A stretch of DNA of 64,000 bases from Neorhizobium lilium (GCF_004053875.1 NZ_SBIP01000001.1:248001-312000); one strand, 5' to 3'. Positions 7,774 through 16,950 are shown, numbered from the stretch's first letter. Notes: generated from the sequence alone by a model not told the origin. A program made the numbers and translations.

Positions 7774-9525
7774 TCAATTTGCCTGCTTCACGCCAAGAGC
7801 GAAGGTATCGGCCAGCACCTTGTAAACATCGCTTTGCTCCATATAGCCACGGAAGCCATCGGAGCCCGGCCCGACCGACTGCAGGACGACGTCATCGACT
7901 GCATGCACGCCACTGTCGCCGCTCTTCGGGATATTGCCCTGCACGAACACGGCGCCGGGAACATCCTTATACTGCTCGTTGGCGACATATTCCTTCTTCT
8001 CGTTCTGAACGGCCGGAACGAAAGGTCCGTCAAGCTTCGGGCGGAAGGTCTCATAATGGTCAGGACCATTATTGGCGCTCAGGAAAAGCCGGCGGCTGAC
8101 ATCGACATTGTCCGGGAAGCCATCGCCGTTCTCGTCCTTGTAATTCGGGAAGCCGGCGTCTGCATAAGTACCGACCTTCTCGCGCATCTCGGTGCCCGGC
8201 TTGTCGTCATCGACGGTGCCTATGATGGATACACCATGCGTATGGTCGCCGGTTACGACTATCAGCGTGTCCGGGTGCGTCTTCTGGAACTCGCGAGCGA
8301 CACCGATCGCCTGGTCGAACTCAATGGTTTCGAAGACCGCACGGTCCCAGTCGAGCGGGTGGGACATCTTGTCGATGGAGGAGCCTTCGACCATCAGGAA
8401 AAAGCCTTCCGGGTTTTTCGAGAGGCGGTCTAGAGCGACCTTGGTCATATCAACTAGGCCCGGCTGGTTCGGATATTTCGCGACAGTGCCCTTCTTCAGG
8501 AATTCGCGGTCAAGCGTAACGTCCATGTTTCCGGTATGGAACAGGCCGAGCAGCTTCCCATCGGCATTGGCGTCAGCGGCAAGCTCGTCCTTGCTGGTTG
8601 CAAGCTTGTAGCCGGCTTCCTGGAAGAGCTTTATGTAGTCCTGATTATCTTTGCGCTTGGAGCCTGCCACCTCCTTGCCCAGGAAGTAGGCAGAGCCGCC
8701 GCCGAGGAGAACTTCCGGCTTGATGTCGTAGAGCATGCCGACGATCTCGGCCTTGTCGCCGCGGTTGCGCGTGTGAGAAACGACGGCGGCTGGCGTTGCG
8801 TCTTCCACTTCGGCCGTAACCACGATGCCGATCGACTTCTTGGTCTGCCGACGAACGGCTTCCGCCATCGTCTCGACCTTCGGATCATCCAACGAGTCCG
8901 GCGTGCGGTCGGCATAGACGCCGATGGCGTTAACGGCAGTCTTATGGCCGGTCATATAAGCGGACATCGTGTTCGCGCTATCCGTGGAAACTGCATTGGT
9001 TGCAGAGGTGCCGATGAAGGCTGTAGGCGGAACGTCATCCATGTTGAGGCGACCATTGGCCTTGCCCTCGGTCATTCCCTTGGACATGATGCGAGCCGCG
9101 GTGCGGTGTGCGACCGAAAGCCCGTCGCCGAGCAGGAAGATGATGTTCTTCGCCTTCGGCGCCGTGCCGGTGCCATAGACGTTCCATGTCACGGACTTCG
9201 TCTCGGAACCAGCCGTGACTTCGACCTTGTAGTCGCCGGCATTGGCGATCGTCACGCCGCGTAGGATAATCGAAGAACCGAGGACCTTGTCCTTGTTCTT
9301 CTCTTCAGCGACAAACTGGGCTTCCTTGCCGAGCGCCCCCTTATAGTCCTGACCATTGACGGTCACCTTGATATCTTCGGGCTTTACGACGCTGCTGAAC
9401 TCAACCTTGAAGTCGAAGGGAGAGCCGGCGAGAATCGTGGCACGATCCAGTGGGTAGACGGTGGCGGCCTGGGCGGCGCCGGCGAGAGCGGTCGATATAA
9501 TCAGGGTGGCGAAAAGCTTGCGCAT
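7774..9525 (-). CDS. alkaline phosphatase, PhoA superfamily, with N-terminal beta domain
   Basis: Secreted alkaline phosphatase (583 aa) releasing phosphate from organic esters. Signal peptide is about residues 1-20 (MRKLFATLI.., cleavage near AQA-A). The region to about residue 125 looks like an Ig/invasin-like beta domain ahead of the catalytic core. The core has 'FLLGDGLS' (metal Asp), nucleophile Ser in 'STDSANTMSAY', 'MVEGSSIDKMSH' and 'VVTGDHTHG'. Between the last two blocks and the C terminus there is 'DENGDGFPDNVD', which reads like an EF-hand/dockerin calcium loop. It is longer than E. coli PhoA (~470 aa). The start at 9525 was chosen over an upstream in-frame start because the latter lies within the Pho box; GAGG precedes 9525. 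Confidence 0.92.
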   Translation of the reverse strand: MRKLFATLIISTALAGAAQAATVYPLDRATILAGSPFDFKVEFSSVVKPEDIKVTVNGQDYKGALGKEAQFVAEEKNKDKVLGSSIILRGVTIANAGDYKVEVTAGSETKSVTWNVYGTGTAPKAKNIIFLLGDGLSVAHRTAARIMSKGMTEGKANGRLNMDDVPPTAFIGTSATNAVSTDSANTMSAYMTGHKTAVNAIGVYADRTPDSLDDPKVETMAEAVRRQTKKSIGIVVTAEVEDATPAAVVSHTRNRGDKAEIVGMLYDIKPEVLLGGGSAYFLGKEVAGSKRKDNQDYIKLFQEAGYKLATSKDELAADANADGKLLGLFHTGNMDVTLDREFLKKGTVAKYPNQPGLVDMTKVALDRLSKNPEGFFLMVEGSSIDKMSHPLDWDRAVFETIEFDQAIGVAREFQKTHPDTLIVVTGDHTHGVSIIGTVDDDKPGTEMREKVGTYADAGFPNYKDENGDGFPDNVDVSRRLFLSANNGPDHYETFRPKLDGPFVPAVQNEKKEYVANEQYKDVPGAVFVQGNIPKSGDSGVHAVDDVVLQSVGPGSDGFRGYMEQSDVYKVLADTFALGVKQAN

Positions 9526-9575
9526 GAAAACCTCACGAAGTTCGAAGGGAAGCGGGCTTCGTATATCGAGAGCGC

Positions 9576-9593
9576 ATGACACTCGCGTGACAC
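9576..9593 (-). promoter_or_regulatory. Pho box upstream of alkaline phosphatase
   Basis: On the minus strand this reads GTGTCAC-GCGA-GTGTCAT, two Pho-box repeats with exact 11-bp spacing. It lies 50 bp upstream of the chosen phosphatase start. PhoB activation is inferred from the motif and from the gene it precedes. Confidence 0.85.
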
Positions 9594-9677
9594 GCGCTTA
9601 CATCAATGAAGCAAGGTGAAGTGGTGCCGACCATGGCATGCCGTCAGCGCAAAATACTATCCATATTGCACCGAATA

Positions 9678-10259
9678 CTAGCCAAGATTCCAGGCGCGTA
9701 TAACTGGTTCCTCAAGGTTGTGCTCATAACCAAGGATGCTGATGCTGGCAGTGCCGAGAATGAAACTTTCCCCGTGCTCCGGCGGCAAGTCCAGCCATCT
9801 AGCGGCCAGCACTCGCAGGAAGTGCGAGCTTGAGAAGATCAATGCCGACGATCCGAGCAACCTAAGCTCCGCAATGACCCTGTCCGCTCTTGCACCCACA
9901 TCGACTGCACTTTCACCGCCCGGTGCGCCGTCGTGGAATAGCTGCCAGCCTGGCCTTGATTGTAGGATCTCCTTCGTCGTGACGCCTTCGTAATCGCCAT
10001 AGTCCCACTCGTGAAGATCCGGCTTGACGACGACACCCGAGGAAAAGCCCGCTAGCTCGCAAGTTCTGAGGGCACGGAGAGAAGGGCTTGACCAGACTAT
10101 TGGAGGTTCTGTTCCCCGCAGACGATCTGCAAGACCCCGAGCCGCCTCCTCTCCCTTTGCCGTCAGGTCGATATCTGTCCTTCCGGTGTGGCGGCCTGAG
10201 ACTGTCCATTCCGTTTCGCCATGGCGGACCAAATGGATCTCAGGGAACGAGTTCGTCAT
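9678..10259 (-). CDS. histidine phosphatase (phosphoglycerate mutase-like)
   Basis: Histidine phosphatase superfamily enzyme (193 aa). 'HLVRHGETEW' at residues 9-18 holds the catalytic RHG triad. Later conserved elements are 'SPSLRALRTCEL', 'WDYGDYEG' and a second histidine in 'SSSHFLRVLAARW'. The size fits GpmB/CobC-like phosphatases rather than the ~230-aa dPGM. The true substrate is not visible from sequence. The start at 10259 (ATGACG) has GGAAGAG upstream. A much longer reading frame extends into the promoter region of the next gene and was not used. It is divergent from the G6PDH gene with 146 bp between starts. Confidence 0.8.
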   Translation of the reverse strand: MTNSFPEIHLVRHGETEWTVSGRHTGRTDIDLTAKGEEAARGLADRLRGTEPPIVWSSPSLRALRTCELAGFSSGVVVKPDLHEWDYGDYEGVTTKEILQSRPGWQLFHDGAPGGESAVDVGARADRVIAELRLLGSSALIFSSSHFLRVLAARWLDLPPEHGESFILGTASISILGYEHNLEEPVIRAWNLG

Positions 10260-10405
10260 GAAAGGCTCTTCCTTCGTTGGTGCTGTTATTACGTCAGACA
10301 GATCTAATCTGCACTGCAAAAAGCGTGTCCAGTCATACAATTGCTGCACTACGCTCGAAACACATATATTTCTTTCGCGACATTCCTTCGAAGGAGCTAC
10401 GCCAG

Positions 10406-11920
10406 ATGGTATCCAAGCCTGCCCCACCCGTCACCCTTGTTATTTTCGGTGCCACCGGCGACCTGACGCGACGGCTTCTCATCCCGGCGATCATCAATCT
10501 GACGCGCAGTGGTCTTGTCGGTAAGGACCTTGAAATCCTTGGCGTAGGCATCGAAGAAGGGAATGACGAGTTTCTGCGCACGCGCCTCGATGAGTTCCTG
10601 AGCCATCTGAACTCGGGCGGAGAAGAAGAAACACCGAAAGATGAGGCATGGTTCAGCCTGCGGTCGCGCATATCCTACCTCAGTGGCGACTTCACAAAGA
10701 ACCAGATATTCGAGGAGATTGGAAGGCGGATCGATCCAGCCGGAAATGCAGCCTTCTACCTTGCTGTCCCGCCAAGCTTCTTCGGCCCGATCGTGGAAAA
10801 GCTCGCAGAGCATGGCCTGATGACTGAGAGTGATAACTGCTTCCGACGCGTCGCGATCGAAAAGCCTTTCGGCACCGACCTCGCCTCGGCTCGCGCCCTG
10901 AACGCGCAGATCCTTGCTCGCATAGCGGAAAGCCAAGTCTACCGGCTGGACCACTTCCTTGGAAAGGAGACCGTGCAAAATCTGATGACGGCGCGCTTCG
11001 CCAACATGATGATAGAGGCGTTGTGGAACAGCAATTACATAGACCACGTGCAGATCACCGCAGCCGAGATCGTGGACGTCGGCAGTCGAGGGAAATTCTA
11101 CGATGCCACAGGCGCGTTGCGTGACATGGTGCCCAACCACCTGTTCCAATTGCTCGCCATGATCGCAATGGAGCCGCCGAACAGCTTTGACGCGGAAGCA
11201 ATCCGCAACGAGAAGAGCAAAGTTTTAAAGGCGCTCCGTATCTACACAGTCGAGGAGGCCGAGGCACACGGCGTGCGCGGTGCATATGGAGCCGGCACCT
11301 TGAACGGCAATCAACTGCCGGCCTATCGTGAAACCAAGGATATTTCATCCGAAAGCCGCACTGAAACCTTCGTTGCATTGAAGCTCTATGCCGACACTTG
11401 GCGCTGGGCAGGCGTGCCATTCTATCTGAGGACAGGAAAGGCTTTGACTGCCAGGGATACCGAGATCGTCATCACGTTCAAGAAGGTGCCGTTCGCGCAG
11501 TTCCGGGAAACCGACGTGACGCGCAGGCTGCCGCCGAACCGGTTGGTGATCCAGGTGCAGCCCGACGAAGGTATGAGCATGGAGATCTCAATCAAGACCC
11601 CTGGGCAGTCGGTCGAAACCGTGCCAGTCTCTCTCGATTTTCGATATGCGGACAAGTTCGATATCGGGCATACGACAGGTTATGAATCCCTCATTTACGA
11701 CCTCTTCATAGGCGATCAGACGCTGTTTCAGCGCGCGGACAGCATCGAAGCCGGGTGGGCTGCGGTTCAACCTTTCCTCGACGCATGGGCTCAGAACATG
11801 TCGGTCCCGGACGTATATGCGCCCGGAAGCATGGGACCTGCCTCGGCTGACGAACTGATCAGGCGCGATGGGCGAGAATGGCATGAACTCGGTGTGCTGC
11901 TTCACGCGCAGCGAACCTGA
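10406..11920 (+). CDS. zwf: glucose-6-phosphate 1-dehydrogenase
   Basis: Oxidises glucose-6-phosphate to 6-phosphogluconolactone with NAD(P)+ (504 aa, cytoplasm, entry to the Entner-Doudoroff and pentose phosphate routes). 'IFGATGDLTRR' near residue 14 is the nucleotide-binding fingerprint. 'RVAIEKPFG' and 'YRLDHFLGKE' mark the substrate pocket, including the catalytic His-containing peptide. The start at 10406 is chosen because AAGGAG lies at 10391-10396. An in-frame start further upstream would run through the promoter. No pgl or edd neighbour is present, so it is probably a second, separately controlled copy. A strong hairpin lies 87 bp downstream. Confidence 0.93.
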   Translation: MVSKPAPPVTLVIFGATGDLTRRLLIPAIINLTRSGLVGKDLEILGVGIEEGNDEFLRTRLDEFLSHLNSGGEEETPKDEAWFSLRSRISYLSGDFTKNQIFEEIGRRIDPAGNAAFYLAVPPSFFGPIVEKLAEHGLMTESDNCFRRVAIEKPFGTDLASARALNAQILARIAESQVYRLDHFLGKETVQNLMTARFANMMIEALWNSNYIDHVQITAAEIVDVGSRGKFYDATGALRDMVPNHLFQLLAMIAMEPPNSFDAEAIRNEKSKVLKALRIYTVEEAEAHGVRGAYGAGTLNGNQLPAYRETKDISSESRTETFVALKLYADTWRWAGVPFYLRTGKALTARDTEIVITFKKVPFAQFRETDVTRRLPPNRLVIQVQPDEGMSMEISIKTPGQSVETVPVSLDFRYADKFDIGHTTGYESLIYDLFIGDQTLFQRADSIEAGWAAVQPFLDAWAQNMSVPDVYAPGSMGPASADELIRRDGREWHELGVLLHAQRT

Positions 11921-12007
11921 CCAAAGGCAATCCGCGAGCTTCTCCTGGCTTTGAAGAGCTGTCGCACCGAGCCGACGGCCAAACCAGTCTAGGGTTCGAT
12001 TGCTCTA

Positions 12008-12035
12008 GATGCGCGGGGCCTGATCCCCGCGCATC
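12008..12035 (+). terminator. strong hairpin downstream of zwf
   Basis: GATGCGCGGGG and CCCCGCGCATC form a perfect 11-bp stem around a CCTGAT loop. Only CTTCGTCATTT follows, so the U-tract is weak. It is the only strong structure in the 11921-12219 spacer, which otherwise shows no gene. Confidence 0.6.
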
Positions 12036-12300
12036 CTTCGTCATTTGAGTCTCGCGAAATAGCGCCAAGGCCATCCATCACCCGGGAGTTAACGTCAACC
12101 GCGAAACGCCTCGACCGCCTTCCCGACCGAATGCACCGCAGGAACAGTATCCGGCATCGGGTACGTTCGTTGCAGCCCTATCGCTGGGTTAGCTCAATCC
12201 TTCTTCTGCGAGTGCCTGAATGACAGGAGGCCTCGCCTTCATGCGCTCCAGGCAGTTCAGCAGGTTATCCGGTAGACCGACGCCGCTTTTCGGCGCGACC

Positions 12301-12501
12301 ATGAGGATCCAGGAAACGGGACTGACGTTCGGTCGATGGTGGCGGCGGCAGCTGCACCTGATCATCGCGCTGCGCGAACTGGCCAGTGGCGCGACGGTGC
12401 AACGGGTGTCCAGCGACTTTGGCTACGAGTCTGTCACCGCCTTCATCGTGATGTTCAAGAAGGCACTCGGGACAACGCCGAGGCGGTATTTCGCAAGCTG
12501 A
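12301..12501 (+). pseudogene. AraC-family regulator, C-terminal relic
   Basis: About 66 codons match the last part of an AraC-type double helix-turn-helix: '[16 protein letters not shown]', '[19 protein letters not shown]' and '[13 protein letters not shown]', ending at a natural stop. The N-terminal effector domain and the first helix-turn-helix are absent. Upstream sequence in this frame does not resemble the family. I read it as the stump of a deleted regulator, not a working gene. Confidence 0.7.
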
Positions 12502-12788
12502 TCGGCATGTCGCGACCTGGACGAAGCACCTCGTCTTCTGCGAAGCTATCCAGCAATATTAGTTTCAGATGTTCGCGAAGATATCCGCGATATGGGCCGC
12601 CAGCTAAAATATTGCCCGTTGCAACCGCTAAGACAGTCATAATTAATTCTTCTTCAAATATTGATCATCAGTGTGCTGTCAAAGTGCAATGTCAGCACGT
12701 GATCGGTGCAGGATGCGCCTTCCCTAAAGCGATACAATCGTGCCCGGCTGCCTTTTGGAGGCCTCGCCTGCGTGAAAGCAAGTCAAAG

Positions 12789-14627
12789 ATGAAGAACCTA
12801 AGAATTTCCCAGCAGCTTCTCTTGCTCATCAGCGCGATGATGATTGCTTTCGCAGGGGTCTCATATTACCAGATCCGCGCCTCGGTCACCGCGATCTATG
12901 ACGAGCGCTTTGATATGCTGCGCACGCAGGTAGAAAGCGGCATCTCTGTTCTTGATTATTACTACAAGCGGGAACAGGCGGGCGAAATGACCCGCGAGGC
13001 AGCTCAGGCCGAGGCTTTCAAGCTTCTGTCGCGCGTGAGATTCGAGCCATCCGGTTATCTGTTCGGTTTCGACTATAACGTCGTGCAGCTATTTCATCCG
13101 AGCCCCACCAATATTGGCAAGGATATGTCCGGCCAGCTCGACAAAACCGGCAGCCGGTTCAGCCAAGAGATCGTAGACAAAGGCAAGGCAGGCGGTGGGC
13201 GCACCATCTACTACTGGACAAAACCCGGCCAACCCGAGACGGCAGTATTCGAAAAAGGCGGCTACTCCAAGGCCTTCGACCCGTGGAAAGTCGTCATCGG
13301 CACCGGCGTCTACATGGATGATCTGAATGCGACGATTGCGGCGACGGTCTGGAAGGTATTGACCTTGGGTCTCGCCGTCGCAGCCTTTGCAATCATTGGT
13401 TCCCTCTTCGTCATTCGCAGCATTGCCGGGCCGCTGAGCGCTGTTCACAAGTCGCTGGAGGCGGTTGCCAACGAGGATGTCTCGGCGACGATCCCGTACA
13501 GCGAAATGTCGAACGAGGTCGGCATGATGGCGAAGGCCACATATTCGCTGCAGGAAAAGATCCGAGAACGCCATGCCATGGCGGCCCGCGAAGAACTGCA
13601 GAAGCAGGAACTCGACCGTGAGCGCCAACAGAACCTCAGCATGCAGGAGCAAGATGCAGCCACCCAGGCGCGCGTCGTCTCCATCATCGGCAACGCTCTC
13701 GAGGCGCTCGCGAAGGGCGACCTTACCGTCCGCTGTGCCGATCTTGGCCCGCGCTACGAAGGCCTGCACTACAACTTCAATGAAGCCCTAACGCAGCTTG
13801 AAGCGGCCATGGCCGATGTCAATGCCAAAGGCATCGACATCGGCGCGTCCAAAGAAGAAATTCGCCGCGCCTCCAATGAACTATCGCAGCGCACCGAACG
13901 GCAGGCAGCTAACTTGGAGGAGACCTCGGCCGCACTCGACGAGCTCACAGTCGCAGTTCGCCAGACCGCCGAAGGTGCTCATGAAGCCGCCCACCGTGTC
14001 ACCTCGGTCAGCACCGAAGCCAGCCGGTCCGACCAGATCGTGTCGCAGGCCATCGGCGCCATGGGCGGCATCTCGCAATCGTCGGAAGAGATCTCCAAGA
14101 TCATCGGCGTGATTGATGAAATCGCTTTTCAGACCAATCTGTTGGCACTGAATGCCGGGGTGGAAGCAGCACGCGCCGGCGAATCCGGCAAGGGCTTTGC
14201 TGTTGTCGCTCAGGAAGTTCGCGAGCTTGCCCAGCGCTCCGCTGCAGCCGCCAAGGAGATCAAGGACCAGATCGCCCGGTCCGCAGGGCAGGTGCAGAAT
14301 GGCGTCCGCCTCGTCGGCGAGGCCGGGGAAGCATTGAAGCGCATTTCCGACCAGATCAAATCTGCAAACGACATCGTCAGCAAGATCTCTCATTCCGCAT
14401 CCGAACAGGACACGACGCTTCGGTCGATATCGTCTTCGCTCAACCAGCTCGATGCAGCTACTCAGCACAATGCTGCAATGGCGGAAGAGACGACCGCATC
14501 TGCCGAGGCACTGGCAGTCGATACGGAAGAATTGCTAGCCCTTATTGGCACCTTCCGCATCAGCAATAGCGGGTCGGAGGCATCCAGCCTCAACCGCATG
14601 GCGCAGAAGATGCGCAAGGCGAGCTGA
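12789..14627 (+). CDS. methyl-accepting chemotaxis protein with periplasmic sCache domain
   Basis: Membrane chemoreceptor (612 aa). TM1 is about residues 7-27. A single Cache (sCache_2) ligand domain spans about 30-185, containing '[19 protein letters not shown]' and '[17 protein letters not shown]'. TM2 is about 190-210, followed by HAMP and a long signalling hairpin whose tip is '[19 protein letters not shown]'. sCache_2 receptors often sense small organic acids, but the ligand is unknown. The start at 12789 gives the expected N-terminal membrane helix; no strong ribosome site is visible. A 6-bp inverted repeat GTGCTG/CAGCAC lies at 12673-12698 upstream. The 12502-12788 spacer holds nothing else recognisable. 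It is not part of the che operon at 40-50 kb. Confidence 0.9.
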   Translation: MKNLRISQQLLLLISAMMIAFAGVSYYQIRASVTAIYDERFDMLRTQVESGISVLDYYYKREQAGEMTREAAQAEAFKLLSRVRFEPSGYLFGFDYNVVQLFHPSPTNIGKDMSGQLDKTGSRFSQEIVDKGKAGGGRTIYYWTKPGQPETAVFEKGGYSKAFDPWKVVIGTGVYMDDLNATIAATVWKVLTLGLAVAAFAIIGSLFVIRSIAGPLSAVHKSLEAVANEDVSATIPYSEMSNEVGMMAKATYSLQEKIRERHAMAAREELQKQELDRERQQNLSMQEQDAATQARVVSIIGNALEALAKGDLTVRCADLGPRYEGLHYNFNEALTQLEAAMADVNAKGIDIGASKEEIRRASNELSQRTERQAANLEETSAALDELTVAVRQTAEGAHEAAHRVTSVSTEASRSDQIVSQAIGAMGGISQSSEEISKIIGVIDEIAFQTNLLALNAGVEAARAGESGKGFAVVAQEVRELAQRSAAAAKEIKDQIARSAGQVQNGVRLVGEAGEALKRISDQIKSANDIVSKISHSASEQDTTLRSISSSLNQLDAATQHNAAMAEETTASAEALAVDTEELLALIGTFRISNSGSEASSLNRMAQKMRKAS

Positions 14628-15171
14628 GCCTGGCAAACGGTAGAATGGAACCCGGCGGGAGAGTCCGGCAGTTTTCACCTCCGTGATGTTGTGCCGCATC
14701 CGTGCCCAAGGTGAAGGCGTCGAGGGCGCGGGCGAACAGCATACAGCATACAGAGCAGGAAACCGCGATCGCTACGGGACCTGCCAGATAGACATTCGGC
14801 CAGCGCACGCCGGACAAGCTACCGATTAGCCAGGTCCGAAACTCTGCTCGATGATCCGCAGCTTTTGCTCCGCCGTCCACCGCCTTCGGAGGACATCGCA
14901 CGTGATCACTTCAATGCGTCGATAGCCGTTAAAAATAAGCCTGGCCTCAAGCCTGTGCTTGAGCCTTCCTGCTTATGCCGGCTGTCCGGTCGAAATGGGG
15001 GGCAGTTCAAGGACGCAGGATTGCGACGTCAAGAATTCGTTTGTTTCATAATGTAATTCTTAAAAGGGCTTTGTCCGATCGGTGGCCGGTGGAAAAGGAT
15101 AGCGGAATCGTGGCACAAACCGGTTTCCATGAGGAAGCTTTGACCCAGTGATACATGGATAAGGTTCTAAG
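14628..15171. other. gene-free stretch with transposase debris
   Basis: There is no intact gene. A short transposase OrfA relic occurs at 14826-14930 (listed separately). I found no inverted-repeat ends or target duplications. Confidence 0.6.
14826..14930 (-). pseudogene. IS66/IS3-type transposase OrfA N-terminal relic
   Basis: The minus strand reads 'RRIEVITCDVLRRRWTAEQK' then 'LRIIEQSFGPG' before a TAA stop at 14826. This is the characteristic helix-turn-helix start of transposase OrfA proteins (RRRWTAEEKLRIIEES..). Nothing of the rest of the element is intact. It marks an old insertion between the chemoreceptor and mug. Confidence 0.6.
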
Positions 15172-15801
15172 ATGCGAGACGATGCCAGAACTTCGGTCGG
15201 AGCTGCTTCAGATGAGGCAGCAAACCCAAGTGGACCATCGGAAATCCTTGCACCCGGTCTATCCGTGGTCTTTTGTGGGTTGAACCCTGCACTTTCCGCT
15301 GCGCGGGACGGCCACAATTTCTCAAACCGAAGTAATCGTTTCTGGCGTGTCCTTCATCTGGCTGGATTTACGCCCCGGCAACTTGAAGCCGAAGAAGAGC
15401 GGGAGATATTAGCGTATGGGCTCGGCCTGACCTCTGCCGTTGCGCGCCCGACGAAAAGCGCAAGCGAACTCAAACGCCACGATTATCTAACCGCCGCCCC
15501 TGTCCTTGAAAGCAATATAAGACACTTCGCGCCTGCCAACCTCGCCTTTTTGGGAAAGGCGGCCTACGCAGCTATAGGTCTCAACGCGCACATCGAATGG
15601 GGAAAGCAAGCTGACGATTTTGCTGGGGCTTCAGTTTGGGTGCTTCCAAATCCCAGCGGGCTGAACCGGGCTTTTAACCTGGAGAGGCTGACGAGGCACT
15701 ATCGCGAGCTACATCTGACACTTGAATTGAAGCGTGAAGCCACTGCATTGAGCATGGGCGTGGAAAAACCAAAAACGCGAGTAGCGAGGAGAGGCGTATG
15801 A
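15172..15801 (+). CDS. mug: G/U mismatch-specific uracil-DNA glycosylase (Mug)
   Basis: DNA repair enzyme (209 aa) of the uracil-DNA glycosylase superfamily, removing U or ethenocytosine opposite G. 'VFCGLNPALSAA' near residue 33 corresponds to the Mug catalytic loop (GINPG/GLNP with the active Asn). 'VLPNPSGLNRAFNLERL' near residue 157 is the DNA-intercalation motif (NPSGLN). The last ~25 residues are a basic tail. A weak AAGG lies upstream of the ATG. The next gene starts one base after its stop, so the two are probably co-transcribed. Confidence 0.88.
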   Translation: MRDDARTSVGAASDEAANPSGPSEILAPGLSVVFCGLNPALSAARDGHNFSNRSNRFWRVLHLAGFTPRQLEAEEEREILAYGLGLTSAVARPTKSASELKRHDYLTAAPVLESNIRHFAPANLAFLGKAAYAAIGLNAHIEWGKQADDFAGASVWVLPNPSGLNRAFNLERLTRHYRELHLTLELKREATALSMGVEKPKTRVARRGV

Positions 15802-15802
15802 T

Positions 15803-16189
15803 ATGGAAGAGCAATCCGTAAGAAAGGCACTGGACCACCACTGGAAGGCGTCAGACGCAAGCGATTTCGTTGTTGAACATGAGATTTATGACGAAGATGC
15901 CATCCTCGATTATCCGCAATCGGGTGAGCGTATCCGTGGTCGATCAAACATCCTGTCCAGCCGAGCTGCCCAACCGAATACGAAACGTTTCATTGTTCGA
16001 CGAGTAATAGGTGACGGTAACCTTTGGGTTACAGAACTCATTCTCACCTATGACGGAATACCGTCTTACGTCGTCAGCATCATGGAATTTAGGCGGGAAC
16101 TTGTCGTTCACGAGACGCAATATTTCTCGGACGGTTTTGAGCCTTCTCCATCGCGCGCCCATCTCGTCGAGAAGCTACTTGCCGACTGA
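15803..16189 (+). CDS. SnoaL/NTF2-like protein
   Basis: Small cytoplasmic protein (128 aa) of the cystatin-like NTF2/SnoaL fold. It has an N-terminal helix with 'ALDHHWKASDASDF', an acidic 'YDEDAILDYPQSGERIRGR' block typical of the pocket entrance, and late beta strands with 'ETQYFSDGFEPSPSR'. Members are enzymes, ligand carriers or orphan proteins, and the sequence does not say which. It follows mug directly. No export signal is visible. Confidence 0.7.
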   Translation: MEEQSVRKALDHHWKASDASDFVVEHEIYDEDAILDYPQSGERIRGRSNILSSRAAQPNTKRFIVRRVIGDGNLWVTELILTYDGIPSYVVSIMEFRRELVVHETQYFSDGFEPSPSRAHLVEKLLAD

Positions 16190-16296
16190 CGATGGCACTA
16201 CAGCGATATGATAATGTCGTTCCTGAGCATCATTTTTCATCGATTGTATAGCGGTAAGCTTCTTGCTGATTTTAAAGACAAAAAGAGACCCGGGCC

Positions 16297-16572
16297 TTAG
16301 CATCTTCCAGACTTAGAGTCTCGCACAGCGACATGGACGAGAACGGCAGTCGATAACAGGATGGTGGAAACAAGCACGGCAACCGACAACAGGCCACCAT
16401 TGGTTATATCCGCTCGAGCTTTAAAATGGGCCGCGCCTCTGCCAAACCTAAGGGAAACTTCTGCATGATGCCTTTCGGCCAAGGATGATAATCTCGTCTC
16501 GAAAGCGGTAGCGCCTTCGGATACTATAACCGGGCGTGGCCACTCATCGTGGTTTTTTCGGTGGTGGCTCAT
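16297..16572 (-). CDS. small membrane protein, second gene of stress-type pair
   Basis: Protein of 91 aa, not recognised. The N-terminal ~55 residues are polar with many His, Arg and Glu. Residues about 58-82 ('GLLSVAVLVSTILLSTAVLV') form one membrane helix, followed by a short basic tail. Its ATG overlaps the stop of the upstream 57-aa gene by 4 bp, so it is translationally coupled to it. The pair is preceded by an EcfG-type promoter, suggesting general-stress control. The function is unknown. Confidence 0.6.
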   Translation of the reverse strand: MSHHRKNHDEWPRPVIVSEGATAFETRLSSLAERHHAEVSLRFGRGAAHFKARADITNGGLLSVAVLVSTILLSTAVLVHVAVRDSKSGRC

Positions 16573-16742
16573 CTGCGCTCCCCAAGATCTGCTTCAACCT
16601 TTTTGCGGCTGTTGCCGGCGCTCTTAATCGCCACTTTGACCACGTGCTTCGAGACACCCTTCTTGTCTGCCGGGTATCGAACTTCGACCTGGCCTACTGC
16701 AGGCTTCCAATCCTGAGCGCCACCCTTTCTGGTTGTGGCCAT
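16569..16742 (-). CDS. 57-aa basic protein, first gene of stress-type pair
   Basis: Short open frame from ATG at 16742 to TGA at 16569 encoding 57 residues. The start is MATTRKGGAQDW and the end VEADLGERR, rich in Lys/Arg with alternating hydrophobics ('KHVVKVAIKSAG'). I do not recognise a family. The case for a real gene is the strong ribosome site (GAGGAGG, six bases before ATG), the 4-bp coupling to the next gene, and the EcfG-type promoter 29 bp upstream. No signal peptide or membrane segment is seen. Confidence 0.65.
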   Translation of the reverse strand: MATTRKGGAQDWKPAVGQVEVRYPADKKGVSKHVVKVAIKSAGNSRKKVEADLGERR

Positions 16743-16770
16743 AGCGAAACCTCCTCTTGCATATCCGCCT

Positions 16771-16796
16771 AAACTACTGACAAGTCGCGAAGTTCC
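16771..16796 (-). promoter_or_regulatory. EcfG (general stress sigma factor)-type promoter
   Basis: On the minus strand GGAAC (16796-16792) is followed after 17 bases by GTTT (16774-16771). This matches the alphaproteobacterial EcfG/RpoE2 promoter pattern GGAAC-N16/17-(C)GTT. The small-gene ATG lies 29 bp downstream with its ribosome site between. Assignment is by motif only. Confidence 0.65.
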
Positions 16797-16950
16797 GATA
16801 AACAGATGCAGGTATTCTCTTTGAAATTAAGGCTTATTTCGCGGCTAAGCAACTCCTTGCCTTATCAGCATGCTTTGGGCCAGTAACGGCTTGAAAACAA
16901 CTGTGGCGATCGTGCAGATTCGCTCAAAATGTGTTGGGTAAATCAGACTG

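Noticed and set aside
10384..10395. Perfect palindrome TCCTTCGAAGGA covering the zwf ribosome site
   Set aside because: A loop-free 12-bp palindrome gives only a 4-bp RNA stem; it may be chance and no regulator is implied.
11985..12035. tRNA-like GGTTCGATT sequence followed by a strong hairpin
   Set aside because: No cloverleaf or acceptor stem can be drawn around it; the hairpin is better explained as a terminator of the upstream gene.
12673..12698. Pho-box-like TGTCA repeats upstream of the sCache chemoreceptor
   Set aside because: The TGTCA units are 13 bp apart, not 11, so they do not match the Pho box period; the flanking GTGCTG/CAGCAC repeat is short.
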